A stretch of 64,000 nucleotides of DNA, from NCBI GenBank assembly GCA_964613215.1, contig CAZTHK010000011.1:1-64000 (forward strand). The letters run 5' to 3'. The notes below the pieces were generated by a model. That model was not told where the DNA came from and did not search any database. It worked only from the letters and a program-made list of their open reading frames with translations. This stretch comes from CAZTHK01 sp964613215. GTDB taxonomy: Bacteria; Krumholzibacteriota; Krumholzibacteriia; Krumholzibacteriales; CAZTHK01. Below, piece by piece: positions 1 through 9,090 of the stretch (within the stretch, counting starts at the first letter, position 1; the number at the start of each line of letters is the position of its first letter). Position numbers and translations under genes: made by a program.

Positions 1-24
1 CTTTACCAGATGAGGGAGGTCACT

Positions 25-402
25 TCAATTTTCAACTAACTTTAGGACACATTCGCGTCCGAAATTATCACCTGTCAGATTGGAAAACAGGTACAAGTAT
101 TGATCGTCGAAATCGTAGGTACGGTAGCTCTCGGATCCGGGATAATCTGTGGGCGCCTGGACAACTTTAAGCACAGTTGGATTGAGGGGATCCACCGTAT
201 TAAGAACCACATGTGCTGTATCATTAAGTGTACCTACTGCATAATATCCTTTAGGTTTTCCCCTTGGAATCGCAACCAGATCAATGGAGGGTTCCAGTGT
301 GGGAGGATTATGATTATGGGAACGGACAACACTGAAATATACTGTTTCTTCAGTTTCATTCACAGAAGGCTCTATTATCTCGGACATACCCTCCCAGTTC
401 AT
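25..402 (-). CDS. Downstream fragment of LVIVD-repeat metalloprotease, separated by an in-frame TAA
   Basis: This 125-residue frame starts with ATG directly after the TAA that ends the protease gene at 403-405 and lies in the same reading frame. It has no signal peptide and no recognisable ribosome binding site of its own. Residues near its end (VDPLNPTVLKVV) match the VDISNPANPVEVG-type units in the upstream protein, which are LVIVD beta-propeller repeats. I therefore read it as the C-terminal continuation of the same gene, cut off by one nonsense codon, rather than an independent protein. The alternatives are a sequencing error, a young pseudogene or stop-codon readthrough. It ends at a TGA at 25-27. 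Confidence 0.6.
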   Translation of the reverse strand: MNWEGMSEIIEPSVNETEETVYFSVVRSHNHNPPTLEPSIDLVAIPRGKPKGYYAVGTLNDTAHVVLNTVDPLNPTVLKVVQAPTDYPGSESYRTYDFDDQYLYLFSNLTGDNFGRECVLKLVEN

Positions 403-1776
403 TTATTCGCTTACATACAGGTAACCGTCCACAAGTTCAACGCCGTTAAAACCACAATCTCCGGGATTACCCGGTCCATAATAAGTAGACCACACCTCTG
501 GAGAATCGGGATGACTTATATCTATGGCTATCAGACCATTTTTGTTGCATGCCACATATGCAGTATATCCATCTATGGCGAGATCGCTGCAATTTTGATC
601 TACCGGTCCGCCGCCTATATCGTAAATTGCCCCTGTTACAGGCATGTTATTGTCTTCAATATCAATTACGTAAAAGTCTGTGTAGTCAACACAGAACAGG
701 TACATCTCATTTAAACCATAACCCACTTCTACCGGATTGGCAGGATTCGAAATATCGACTTTTTTCAACACACCGGGATTATCTCCTGTGGCCAAGTAAA
801 CGTAATCCCCATTGGTGACAATTGCTGACGGCCACCCCTCATCCGTATAGTTAATCTCACCCGTCGTTCTCAGACCTGCTGAATAACTGTTCGAATAATA
901 CAGGGTATCTCCGTCCGGTGATGCTATTCTGTAATGATAGGTATGTCCAAAATCGATATCATCATCGATGTATATGGTATCTCCATAACTATTCACACCT
1001 ATCTGATTAACTTCATCTTGCTCATCCACACTCCTGAGGATTCTGTAATTGGAATTCCCCTCACCGAAGTTATGCCATACTATGGTGTTATCATTACTCG
1101 ATAACGCATTCATGCCGGTAGTACCTAAAGATGCATCAGCATAGATACTTTTAATATCCCCCCATGAATGTCCTTCATTAAATTCACATGGATAAAGATA
1201 GTCCCTGGCGTCTATGTCGTTAGAGGACAAAGAAGTACGGCATGCTCCTTGTTTCATTACAGTATATAAAGAACTTCCTTCCAAGGGATGCTGAAGGCCA
1301 ATTACATGGCCGAATTCGTGCATTGCAATTTTCATCAAATTCTCATCCACACCATTACATTCATTGCTGCAATTGAATGAACGGTCTTGCCCATTCTCGT
1401 CCTTTTGATAGAAATTTATATACCAACTAGTTATTATACCATTCGGGAATTGTTTACTAGTTTCCGCTATTGCCTCTTTCCCAGGTGTTACAACCCACAT
1501 TATTATATAATCAGACATGCTATCCTCTGAAAAGGTAAGACATGAATTTTCCCATTTGTTTGCTGCATTATTGATGATACCCTCAAAATCAGAACATGGA
1601 CAATAACTGGTATTATAGAATGAATATTTTCTACAGCTGGATGATAGACGAATATAATCAGTATATTCTGAGCCGTTACCTGAGTATAATTCACAAAGAC
1701 AATTTGGAGCTTCAGCATGACTTAATTTACTTATCAGCAAGGCCACTAAGACCGTAACAAATATTAATTTTTTCAT
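403..1776 (-). CDS. Secreted matrixin-like zinc metalloprotease with LVIVD repeats
   Basis: This is a 457-residue protein with a clear signal peptide (about residues 1-22). The catalytic signature MHEFGHVIGLQHP supplies three zinc-binding histidines (H153, H157, H163) and the general base E154, and VMKQGAC about ten residues later can serve as the Met-turn. This is the metzincin/matrixin arrangement, so it should be an extracytoplasmic endopeptidase. Cysteines are frequent before the active site. The region after about residue 200 resembles a fibronectin-like segment followed by LVIVD repeats (VDISNPANPVEVG and similar). Its ATG overlaps the TGA of the upstream gene by 4 bp (1773-1776), so the two are probably co-translated. 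The repeat domain stops abruptly at a TAA and continues in frame in the next 125 codons. The substrate is unknown. Confidence 0.8.
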   Translation of the reverse strand: MKKLIFVTVLVALLISKLSHAEAPNCLCELYSGNGSEYTDYIRLSSSCRKYSFYNTSYCPCSDFEGIINNAANKWENSCLTFSEDSMSDYIIMWVVTPGKEAIAETSKQFPNGIITSWYINFYQKDENGQDRSFNCSNECNGVDENLMKIAMHEFGHVIGLQHPLEGSSLYTVMKQGACRTSLSSNDIDARDYLYPCEFNEGHSWGDIKSIYADASLGTTGMNALSSNDNTIVWHNFGEGNSNYRILRSVDEQDEVNQIGVNSYGDTIYIDDDIDFGHTYHYRIASPDGDTLYYSNSYSAGLRTTGEINYTDEGWPSAIVTNGDYVYLATGDNPGVLKKVDISNPANPVEVGYGLNEMYLFCVDYTDFYVIDIEDNNMPVTGAIYDIGGGPVDQNCSDLAIDGYTAYVACNKNGLIAIDISHPDSPEVWSTYYGPGNPGDCGFNGVELVDGYLYVSE

Positions 1777-2666
1777 TCTCGATCCTCCTCTAAAATCGAT
1801 ATCGCTTCTTTAAAACTCTTCATACTCTTCCATGCTGTGGTTCGGAATTCTCTTAATAGTTTTCCGTTTTTTATAAGGAAAAACCCATTCACATTCGCAA
1901 ACGTATAATACTCTGAATTCCTTTTTTTCAAAAAAAACAACCAGTTTGAACCTTTTTCTTTATTGTTGATATCGTAGTCATCCTTATAGCTTATGGTTAT
2001 TACTTTATTTTTCTCTTTTCCTTTTAATACTTTATCCACTCGTAATACTAAAAACTCTTCTTCCAGATTATTCGTAATCAGGTGTCCAGTGCAAATTAGA
2101 TCCGCGTATTTATACAAGACAGGAAGTTTTCGCTTTCTAGCTTCATTCTCAATAACTTCTAGGGGATCGTCCACTGTTAAGTTTCGAGTAACGTCGTAAG
2201 GTGTCAAACAATCACTCTCCAACCTGAAGAATGCGGATCTCCAAAAAATAACATAGTGATTGTGTCCGTATGGATTATGAAATAGTGAAACAATTACCCT
2301 GTCTCCCACCTCCGGTTTGATCACCGGCTTATTATCTACCATTTGTTTTGTATCTCCAATTATACCCTCATGTAACCAAGCCTTTATGATTCGACCATGA
2401 TAGTCTCCAGCTACCACTTTTTCTATTTCGAATACTATTTCTGTAAATATTAATTCCCGATTTAAAGGATAAGGGAGATGATCCGAGCCTATAACCCGCT
2501 TAACTGTTACATCCGCTATTTCAGCCTTTATTACCAAATCTGGGTATTTTATCATACTTCGCAAGTAGTCCTCTTTTATCACATTCGATTTGCCTAACAG
2601 AATATGGTTGCCAATTATTAATTGTACCGTTATTAAACCAATGGTAATAATCATCCGTTTCGACAT
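1773..2666 (-). CDS. Secreted protein of unknown function, internally duplicated
   Basis: This 297-residue protein has a hydrophobic N-terminus (about residues 5-24) suggesting export. I do not recognise a named family. It appears to be an internal duplication: the first half (YPDLVIKAEIADV ... GDRVIVSLFHN) and the second half (YADLICTGHLITN ... NWLFFLKKR) share the same order of motifs, an Ala/Asp-Leu-Ile strand, a V-x-K-V-x-x-G segment and a closing hydrophobic strand, which looks like two small beta-barrel domains. The start has a good GGAGGG ribosome binding site. It is translationally coupled to the protease downstream. A close paralogue lies immediately upstream (2909-3600), and the two share an almost identical 177-bp leader. 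This suggests a recent tandem duplication in a secreted-protein locus. Confidence 0.7.
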   Translation of the reverse strand: MSKRMIITIGLITVQLIIGNHILLGKSNVIKEDYLRSMIKYPDLVIKAEIADVTVKRVIGSDHLPYPLNRELIFTEIVFEIEKVVAGDYHGRIIKAWLHEGIIGDTKQMVDNKPVIKPEVGDRVIVSLFHNPYGHNHYVIFWRSAFFRLESDCLTPYDVTRNLTVDDPLEVIENEARKRKLPVLYKYADLICTGHLITNNLEEEFLVLRVDKVLKGKEKNKVITISYKDDYDINNKEKGSNWLFFLKKRNSEYYTFANVNGFFLIKNGKLLREFRTTAWKSMKSFKEAISILEEDRE

Positions 2667-2667
2667 A

Positions 2668-2844
2668 ATCCCTCCTTTGGGTCAAATTCCATTCCCGGTG
2701 TCTTTTGATTAAATTAACAAGATTTGCCGGACGCATTAAAGCCCGGTTCAAAAACCACTATTGCAAACAATACTTAAATATCTTCAAGCAAATCCCCCAC
2801 GCTCAATAGCCGCTGTCTCGCAATGACCTTATCATGGCCATTTT
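2668..2844 (-). repeat. Duplicated leader region, copy 1
   Basis: These 177 bp directly upstream of the gene at 1773-2666 are nearly identical, with only scattered substitutions, to 3602-3778. They include the ribosome binding site and presumably the promoter. An apparent reading frame across each copy is conserved only because the DNA is duplicated. Confidence 0.85.
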
Positions 2845-2908
2845 TATTCTAAACACTCCATCAAATCCTGGTCAAAAATAATTTTAAAATTAAATCCTCA
2901 TTACCCAC

Positions 2909-3600
2909 CTATTGATCCTCCCTGAAGAGCTTAATTTCTTCCTTGAAACTCTTAATATTATTCCAAATTGGGGAACGAAATGACCTTAAAAGTTTTCCTT
3001 TTTCAATTAAGTAGAAACCATTCATTCTTCCAAACAGCCGATATTCAGATCCATGTTTTTTCAGAAAAAACAGCCACTTGGTACCTTTCTCATTTTTATC
3101 AATGCCGTATTGATTCGAGTAATCTATAGTTATAAGCTCATCATCTTCGGTTCCCTTCAGTATCTCATCCAAACGAAGCACCAACCGGTCTTCATCAATC
3201 TTGTTTTCTACAAGATATCCGGTGCAGATAAGATCCGCAGATTTATACAGATAGGGCAGCTTGCGCTCCTGCGCTTTACGCTCAATTATCTCCATTGGAT
3301 TTTCAACAGCCAGAGTCTGGGTAATATCGTAAGGAACTAGACTTTCTCCTTCTATCTTGAAGAACGCATACCGCCATTTGACAATATACCTGTTGTGTCC
3401 ATAATAATTATGATGAAGAGAGACAATCACCCTATCGCCTTTATTTGGTTTGATAATGGCATTACCGCTGACTCTCGTCCATTTTTCTCCCAACTCGCCT
3501 TNNNNNNNNNNNNNNNNNNNNNNNNNNNNNNNNNNNNNNNNNNNNNNNNNNNNNNNNNNNNNNNNNNNNNNNNNNNNNNNNNNNNNNNNNNNNNNNNNNN
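2909..3600 (-). CDS. Paralogue of the 1773-2666 protein, N-terminus lost in assembly gap
   Basis: Only the last 195 or so residues are readable (2909-3501). They align throughout with the C-terminal two thirds of the neighbouring secreted protein (shared GDRVIVSL, YPLxxK/YKSADLICTG, WLFFLKK and FKE.I motifs). The start and about the first 100 residues fall in the run of Ns. Because the duplicated leader resumes at 3602 exactly where the ribosome binding site would lie, the start codon should be in the gap next to that point. By comparison with the paralogue the missing DNA is about 300 bp, so the 100 Ns are a placeholder. The function is unknown and should be the same as the paralogue's. Confidence 0.7.
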
Positions 3601-3601
3601 N
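3502..3601. other. Assembly gap of 100 N
   Basis: This is a run of exactly 100 N, the usual convention for a gap of unknown size. It sits inside one of two near-identical tandem genes, which is where short-read assembly is expected to break. Confidence 0.99.
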
Positions 3602-3778
3602 ATCCCTCCTTTGGGTCAAATTCCATTCCCGGTGTCTTTTGATTAAATTAACAAGAATTACCGGACGCATTAAAGCCCGGTTCAAAAACCACTATTGCAA
3701 ACACTACTTAAATATCTTCAAGCAGATCCCCCACGCTCAATAACCGCTGTTTCGCAATGACCTTATCATGGTCATTTT
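3602..3778 (-). repeat. Duplicated leader region, copy 2
   Basis: This is the second copy of the 177-bp leader (see 2668-2844), upstream of the gapped paralogue. The remaining sequence from 3779 to the next gene at 3988 is AT-rich and shows nothing further that I can support. Confidence 0.85.
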
Positions 3779-3987
3779 GTTCATAATAATTACATTAAAT
3801 CTGTTTAATTAAAAATACAAACATTTATCCCTGAAGTTCTACAATGAGTTTGCACTCGGCTCCTTAAATACACATGCTTCAGAATTAACATACATACAGG
3901 TGAATCCCGGCTAATTTAGCCCCGCCGGAAAAAGATATTGATAAACCCCCTGAATAGGAATAGAATGAGGCGAATAAGGAGGTAATC

Positions 3988-5382
3988 ATGAAAGAAGACT
4001 ACAAACAGTGGAACTTTAACAGAGAACAGTGGCTCGAATACGGTAGAAAACAGGTGGCCGAGCGGGCCAGAAAGATAAAGAAGGCAAGGAAGAGAAAGTT
4101 CGACACCATAGCTACACACGGGCTCTATGATCCCGATACATCACACAGCGATAACAGTGCATCCATTATAGAGCCGATCTATATGAGTACCGCCCAGGCC
4201 TACTTCAACAGTGCCGAGATGGAGGCGGCTCTGGCCTATGAGATCCCCACCTGGTGCTACACCAGGATAGCCAATCCCTCCAACATGTTCCTGGAGGAGA
4301 CCATGGCCCTTCTGGAAAGCTACGGCACCGACCTGGATGCCAGCTGTGTGGTAACCTCCTCGGGGATGAGCGCTATCAGATGCGCAACCGAGCCCTTTCT
4401 GGTCAGGGATGATTCCCTCCCCACACCCAACTTCGTCACCTCAGCCAGGGTATACGGGGGCACCTTCCAGCAGTTCAACCTGCGGAAGGGGGAGGAGCAG
4501 GGCATCGAGGTGAGATGGGTAACCGATCCCCTCGATCTGGATGAATGGGAATCCAAGATAGATGAAGGAACCAGGTTCGTATACGGCGAATTCCCCTCCA
4601 ACCCCCAGGTCTCCATATTCGACATCCAGGCGGTAGCCGAGCTGGCACATAAAAACGGAATCCCCCTGATAACAGACGCCACCTGCGCATCTCCGGCCCT
4701 TACCAGGCCGCTGCAGCATGGTGCCGATATAGTAATACAGTCGGCCACCAAGGTGATCTGCTCCAGCGGTTTTGCCATCGCAGGCACCCTCACCGCCAGG
4801 AAGGACATTGTCAGCAAGGTCGGCTCCGATGAGATGAAGTCCGATTTTGCCTCATGGGTCCAGCTGTGGCCCTACCGTGATCACGGACCGGCGCTGAGCC
4901 CCATGAATGCTATTCTTGCCCTGAACGATCTGCGCTACCTCAGAATGAGGATGGCCCACATGAGCCGCAGTGCCCTCACAGTGGCCAGGCATCTGGAGGA
5001 ACACCCCCGGGTGGATGCGGTTCACTACCCCGGCCTTCCCAGCTATTCGGGGCACAATCTGGCCAACCGGTATATGAAGCTGGCCGATACCGATGATAAT
5101 ATGTACGGATTCATGCTGGCCTTCGAGGTTGCGGAAAAGAGTCCGGACAGCTCGGAGAACGCCAGGAAGTTCTATGACGCTCTGGAGATGATATGGCGGG
5201 CTACCGATCTGGGAAGGGTCAAGACAGTGGCCACCCTCAACGCCATCTCCACCCACTCCCAGCAGGGAGAGGAGGGCAGAAAGATGGCCAGCATAAAGCC
5301 ATCCACCTGCAGGCTGGCTCTGGGCATCGAGGATGCCAGTGATGTGATCGCCGATCTGGACCAGGCCCTGGACAAGATATAA
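3988..5382 (+). CDS. PLP-dependent Cys/Met-metabolism (trans-sulfuration) enzyme
   Basis: The protein has 464 residues and a strong AAGGAGGT ribosome binding site. It belongs to the fold-type I Cys/Met metabolism family (cystathionine lyases and synthases, methionine gamma-lyase, O-acylhomoserine sulfhydrylases). The Schiff-base lysine is K255 in QSATKVICSSG, D230 in ITDAT should hold the pyridine nitrogen, and CYTRIANPSN (around residue 91) is the Y-[ST]-R phosphate-binding motif of the neighbouring subunit. Compared with typical members (about 400 residues) it has an extra basic N-terminal stretch of roughly 40 residues (residues 20-37 rich in Lys and Arg). The exact reaction cannot be told from sequence; O-acetylhomoserine sulfhydrylase or methionine gamma-lyase is plausible. 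It stands alone, with opposite-strand genes on both sides. Confidence 0.85.
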   Translation: MKEDYKQWNFNREQWLEYGRKQVAERARKIKKARKRKFDTIATHGLYDPDTSHSDNSASIIEPIYMSTAQAYFNSAEMEAALAYEIPTWCYTRIANPSNMFLEETMALLESYGTDLDASCVVTSSGMSAIRCATEPFLVRDDSLPTPNFVTSARVYGGTFQQFNLRKGEEQGIEVRWVTDPLDLDEWESKIDEGTRFVYGEFPSNPQVSIFDIQAVAELAHKNGIPLITDATCASPALTRPLQHGADIVIQSATKVICSSGFAIAGTLTARKDIVSKVGSDEMKSDFASWVQLWPYRDHGPALSPMNAILALNDLRYLRMRMAHMSRSALTVARHLEEHPRVDAVHYPGLPSYSGHNLANRYMKLADTDDNMYGFMLAFEVAEKSPDSSENARKFYDALEMIWRATDLGRVKTVATLNAISTHSQQGEEGRKMASIKPSTCRLALGIEDASDVIADLDQALDKI

Positions 5383-5400
5383 CCGGAACCTGACCAGGCG

Positions 5401-5525
5401 CAGATAACCATGGGCGAGCCCATGGCACTTAATCAAAACAGGGACTTTGGTCACCGCCCATCCGGGCGGAGTTCACATTCACCCACGGGCAAGCCCCTGG
5501 AACTCCGCCTTGCGGATTTTTAGAA
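5401..5525 (+). repeat. Dispersed ~120-bp repeat, copy 1
   Basis: This segment matches 54719-54841. From 5414 the alignment runs 112 nt without a gap. Its last 72 nt (5454-5525) match at 61 positions by my count, including a perfect 20-nt block at 5476-5495. It contains a hairpin CCATGGGC/GCCCATGG at 5408-5425 and a perfect 10-bp inverted repeat GGCGGAGTTC/GAACTCCGCC around the conserved block. One frame is open from 5433 to the TAA after 5650 and shares EF-FTHGQA-GT-PCG with copy 2, but has no start codon. It may be a REP-like or MITE-like element or the relic of a short gene. The rest of the intergenic stretch to 5695 holds nothing else I can name. Confidence 0.7.
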
Positions 5526-5695
5526 CCAGCGCAGCGGTACTTTGAAGAAAAATCAAACGACCCGGCCGGGCAATATCACACCCATTCCGGCTCTTGCGGC
5601 AGCAATAAGTGGATTGATGAAACCGGTTGCGGTTTGGACGCCTGGAATCTATAAAAAGCGTATAAGCCGGCTGGAATCACAATCACCAGAGTTTT

Positions 5696-6961
5696 CTAGG
5701 TTTTATGCTCCTTCTTGCGGGCGGCGGGGAATAGAATGTTGTTCAGGATGAGACGGTATCCCGGAGAGTTGGGATACAGGTTCAGGTCGGTGGGGGGATC
5801 TCCCACCAGATGTTTGTAGTCCTCCGGGTCGTGACCCCCGAAGAAGGTGAAGGTCCCCTTTCCGAAGTTTCCGTGAAGGTACCTCACCTCGTTATTCCCC
5901 TCTACCTCCCCCAGGATAACTACCCTGTCCTTGACAAGATTCTTGCGGTATGAGGTGGTCTGTCCCATGAATCCCTTCACCACCGACACATGATTCTGAA
6001 CCAGCATGGAGGGGACCGGGTCGTACTTGGCGGAAAATTCGAACAGGGTAAAGTAATCACTGGACTGATTCCTATCGGCCACATCCATGGTCATGTCGAT
6101 ATTGGAGAATTCATACACGTAGGGGGAGCTTATCAGCTTGAAATCGCGGAAGGCCAGGCATCTGCTGTAATCCAGCTTCCTCTGCGCACCGGGGGTCATA
6201 CCGTCATGGTCGTACTCCCGCGGTACGATATCGATCCCCCGGGCAGCCAGGGCAATATCTATGGTATCGGTGGCAGAGCACATGGCAAACAGAAATCCCC
6301 CCGCCCGGACATACTCCCTTATCGCTTCTGCTACCGCCTTCTTCTCCTCCGACACCTTCCCGAAGCCCAGCGACTCGGCTATCTTTTCGAATAGAATCTG
6401 CTGTTTTATATACCACTCCCTGTGCTTATGGCCGGCATAGAATTTGCCGTACTGGCCGGTAAAATCCTCATGATGAAGATGGAGCCAGTCGTACTTCCCC
6501 AGCTTCCCCCCTATTACCTCCCGGTCGTAGACTATATCGTAGGGAATATCCGCATAGTCCAGAGCTAACATCACCGCATCGTCCCAGGGCTGCTTGTTGG
6601 GGGGAGCGTATATTGCTATCCTGGGTTCCTTCTCCAGAAGGATAACTTCCATATTGCTCTTCTCTATGGTACTGAATATCTCAGCCGCCCCGGCGCTGCT
6701 GATAGTTTCTATGGAAACGTTCCTGGCCCGGGCCTCCATGGCCAGGATGGATTTCTCAGGCATCAGGAAGGAGCCGCCCCGGTAATTGAGCAGCCACCTT
6801 ACATTAATCCCCCTGGACAGGGCAAAATAAGCCAGCCCGTATGCCTTAAGATGATTGTTCTGCTCCAGATCCATGGGTACCAGTATCTCCGCCCCCGCCT
6901 GGCCGGCAATACAGACAATTACAAACATCCAGATTATGGCTGCTGTTCTTCTGATACGCAT
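5696..6961 (-). CDS. Secreted protein of the family usually labelled 'asparagine synthetase B'
   Basis: The protein has 421 residues with a signal peptide (about 1-24) and a GGAAGG ribosome binding site. The sequence (ILVPMDLEQNNHLKAYGLA, WLLNYRGGSF, YDWLHLHHEDFTGQYGKFY, GGFLFAMCSATDTIDIALA) matches from memory a conserved Bacteroidetes family that databases often name asparagine synthetase B. It has neither the N-terminal cysteine glutaminase domain nor the ATP-pyrophosphatase P-loop of true AsnB, and it is exported, so that name is almost certainly wrong. The alternating hydrophobic strands and Gly-rich turns suggest a Rossmann-like or glutamine-amidotransferase-like fold, as in the DUF4159 protein of the same gene block. 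It is the last gene of the minus-strand series and lies 59 bp after the TPR gene. The true function is unknown. Confidence 0.75.
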   Translation of the reverse strand: MRIRRTAAIIWMFVIVCIAGQAGAEILVPMDLEQNNHLKAYGLAYFALSRGINVRWLLNYRGGSFLMPEKSILAMEARARNVSIETISSAGAAEIFSTIEKSNMEVILLEKEPRIAIYAPPNKQPWDDAVMLALDYADIPYDIVYDREVIGGKLGKYDWLHLHHEDFTGQYGKFYAGHKHREWYIKQQILFEKIAESLGFGKVSEEKKAVAEAIREYVRAGGFLFAMCSATDTIDIALAARGIDIVPREYDHDGMTPGAQRKLDYSRCLAFRDFKLISSPYVYEFSNIDMTMDVADRNQSSDYFTLFEFSAKYDPVPSMLVQNHVSVVKGFMGQTTSYRKNLVKDRVVILGEVEGNNEVRYLHGNFGKGTFTFFGGHDPEDYKHLVGDPPTDLNLYPNSPGYRLILNNILFPAARKKEHKT

Positions 6962-7020
6962 GCTTACGCCTTCCAGTTCTTGAAACTCATCCGTCCCCGG
7001 GACAGCTTGCCCGGATTGAT

Positions 7021-9090
7021 TTACTCACCCCTGCCGGTTGGTCTGCCTCCGGCTTCCTCTCCGCTGTCCATCCATTTGCTGAGCGCAACATACCTGTCAC
7101 GGATTCTCTCCATGAAGGGATAATCGGGATAACGCTTCATTATCTCCTGATAAAGCCGCATGGCCTCTTCGGATTCATTCTCTTCCTTTATTCCGGCTAT
7201 CCTCTCCAGGGCCCCGGGGGCCAGTTCATGGAGGAGATACTCCTCTGATAGCCGGTTAAAATATTCTGCTGCTATCTCCAGCTGTCCCGATTCCTGCTTG
7301 ATTTCCGCTATCCTGTACAATGCCACCGGAGCCAGGCTGGAGGAGGGATAATTCTCAGTTATCCTGCTCAGATCAGCAGTTGCCTTCTCCCGGTCTCCCC
7401 TCTCCCGTGCCATCACTGCTCTCCGGTATAACTCCAGTGTCTTTTTGCCACCTATGCTATCCCCTTTCTGCTCATTTTCCTCATTCAGAGCCCTCTTCAA
7501 CAGAATCGACCTGTCCAGGGCGTCATTGGCCCATTTACTCCAGGTGTGCTCCCTGGCAAATCCGGAGAGCTTTTCCACCGCCTGGTCGAACTCTCCCCTC
7601 ACAAACGCCAGCTGCCCCAGCTGATACCTGCCCAGTGCCACCACCATGGAATCACTACTCCCGGTCATGCGGTCAAATTCTCTCTCCGCCCTATCCCACT
7701 TCCCTGAAACCAATAGAACATCAGATAGCAGCTCCAGAGCCGGAAGGGGCATTCCCCCCGGGCCGGCGGGCTTGACCTGCTCCAGAACCCTGACAGCTTC
7801 TTCCGGGCGGTTCAAATCATCAGCCAGAATAGAGGCCTTGAAATATAGTACCTCCCCCCTGAAGGTAACAGAGCGGCTGTCCCCGAGAGCACTGTCGGCC
7901 AGAGTTATCGCTCTGTTCAGATAATCCTCCCTGGCCCCCGGACTGCACACCATCGCTCTTTCCCTCTGGCTCCGGGCGAACTCCAGCAGAACCACCGGAG
8001 CCGCAGGCGAGCCGGGATAGTACTCCAGAAAGATGCTGTACAATTCCCTTTTGAAAGAACTGAACCCCGCCCGGTCCTCCGGCTGAAGGCGTCTCAGAAA
8101 CCTTATCATGGAATACATACTATCCTCATCCGGCCGGGGACAGCTCGTCCCGCTTCCATCTTTTCCCTCCCCTTCAATCACAGCTTTTCTGTGGCTGTAT
8201 TCTTCGCCGGCAGCATAATCAAGTGCCCTGTCGAAAGATCCCCCCTCGGCCAGAAGAAGAGACTTAACCAGGCAGAACAGCTCTCTCCGCTCACCTGCAG
8301 CAACGGCAACGGAATCCACCACCGGAATAAGACTTTTCTTCCTCCCGCTATCCCTGAAAATTTCCAGCACGAACCTTGCCTGTTTAAGACCGGGAGATTT
8401 CATCCCCGACAGCAGCGCCAGGGCGTCTCTGAAGGCAGCCTCCTGCCGTCCGGTTATCCTCTCCAGCTTGATCATCTGTCTGGTATAGCGGTCAAAATAC
8501 CGTTCGAACTTCCTCCCCCGCCGCAGAGTCTCTATTGCCTCCCGGTACAATCCGTTCTCACTCTCCAACCGGGCCACCACACCGTAAAAACTGGCGCTCC
8601 CCTTATTCCCGGTCAGCATCTTTTCCCAGGTTTCCACAGCCTTCTCCCTCTCCCCGGTTTCCAGATAGGCATTCCCCAGAGCCTTGATGAAGTTGAAATC
8701 CCCGGGGTTTTCCTCCTGCAGCTTCTTGAGCACCTCCACAGCCTTCTCTCCCATTCCCGATCTGGCATAGCATTCCGCCAGCAGAATCCTTGCCCTGATC
8801 GATTCAGGATGGGAGGTATGGATACCCTCCAGTATACGGCAGGCTTCCTCTAAATTGCCGTCGTTGATCAGCCGGTGGGCCAGTTTCAGAATCCTGGCCA
8901 GCTTCTCCCTGTCATTTCTGTCATCTCTCCTGCTGTTGCTGTGTGCTGAGGCACTTTTGTGCACAGTCCGGTTAGCCGGGCGGGCTGAGCAGGCGCGGGA
9001 GGGCACCAGGGCTGTGATATAGATAACTGCCAGTATGGCTGTCACTATGGAGTTTAATTTCATGTTTTTAAATAACTGTCCAGTATTCAC
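7021..9090 (-). CDS. Exported tetratricopeptide-repeat protein
   Basis: This is a 689-residue protein with a hydrophobic N-terminal segment (about residues 13-28) ending near a cysteine (SRACSA), so it is exported or anchored. Most of the chain is TPR-like helical repeats: AHRLINDGNLEEACRILEGI, LAECYARSGMGEKAVEVLKK and LGNAYLETGEREKAVETWEK near residues 70-165, and again YRIAEIKQESGQLEIAAEYF near the end. Such proteins usually scaffold envelope complexes. It starts with a GTG whose GTGA overlaps the TGA of the DUF4175 gene, preceded by GGGAG, so translation is coupled; an ATG nine codons later (9063) is an alternative. Its place between DUF4175 and the AsnB-like protein suggests one envelope-associated module. 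Confidence 0.8.
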   Translation of the reverse strand: MNTGQLFKNMKLNSIVTAILAVIYITALVPSRACSARPANRTVHKSASAHSNSRRDDRNDREKLARILKLAHRLINDGNLEEACRILEGIHTSHPESIRARILLAECYARSGMGEKAVEVLKKLQEENPGDFNFIKALGNAYLETGEREKAVETWEKMLTGNKGSASFYGVVARLESENGLYREAIETLRRGRKFERYFDRYTRQMIKLERITGRQEAAFRDALALLSGMKSPGLKQARFVLEIFRDSGRKKSLIPVVDSVAVAAGERRELFCLVKSLLLAEGGSFDRALDYAAGEEYSHRKAVIEGEGKDGSGTSCPRPDEDSMYSMIRFLRRLQPEDRAGFSSFKRELYSIFLEYYPGSPAAPVVLLEFARSQRERAMVCSPGAREDYLNRAITLADSALGDSRSVTFRGEVLYFKASILADDLNRPEEAVRVLEQVKPAGPGGMPLPALELLSDVLLVSGKWDRAEREFDRMTGSSDSMVVALGRYQLGQLAFVRGEFDQAVEKLSGFAREHTWSKWANDALDRSILLKRALNEENEQKGDSIGGKKTLELYRRAVMARERGDREKATADLSRITENYPSSSLAPVALYRIAEIKQESGQLEIAAEYFNRLSEEYLLHELAPGALERIAGIKEENESEEAMRLYQEIMKRYPDYPFMERIRDRYVALSKWMDSGEEAGGRPTGRGE

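Noticed and set aside
2521..2751. Frame beginning MNRALMRP, also present upstream of the gapped paralogue
   Set aside because: It is conserved only because the leader DNA is duplicated. It overlaps the real gene out of frame, and the second copy is joined to the paralogue only through Ns.
5454..5525. The dispersed repeat as an integron attC site
   Set aside because: It has a palindrome but no RYYYAAC and GTTRRRY core boxes at the ends.
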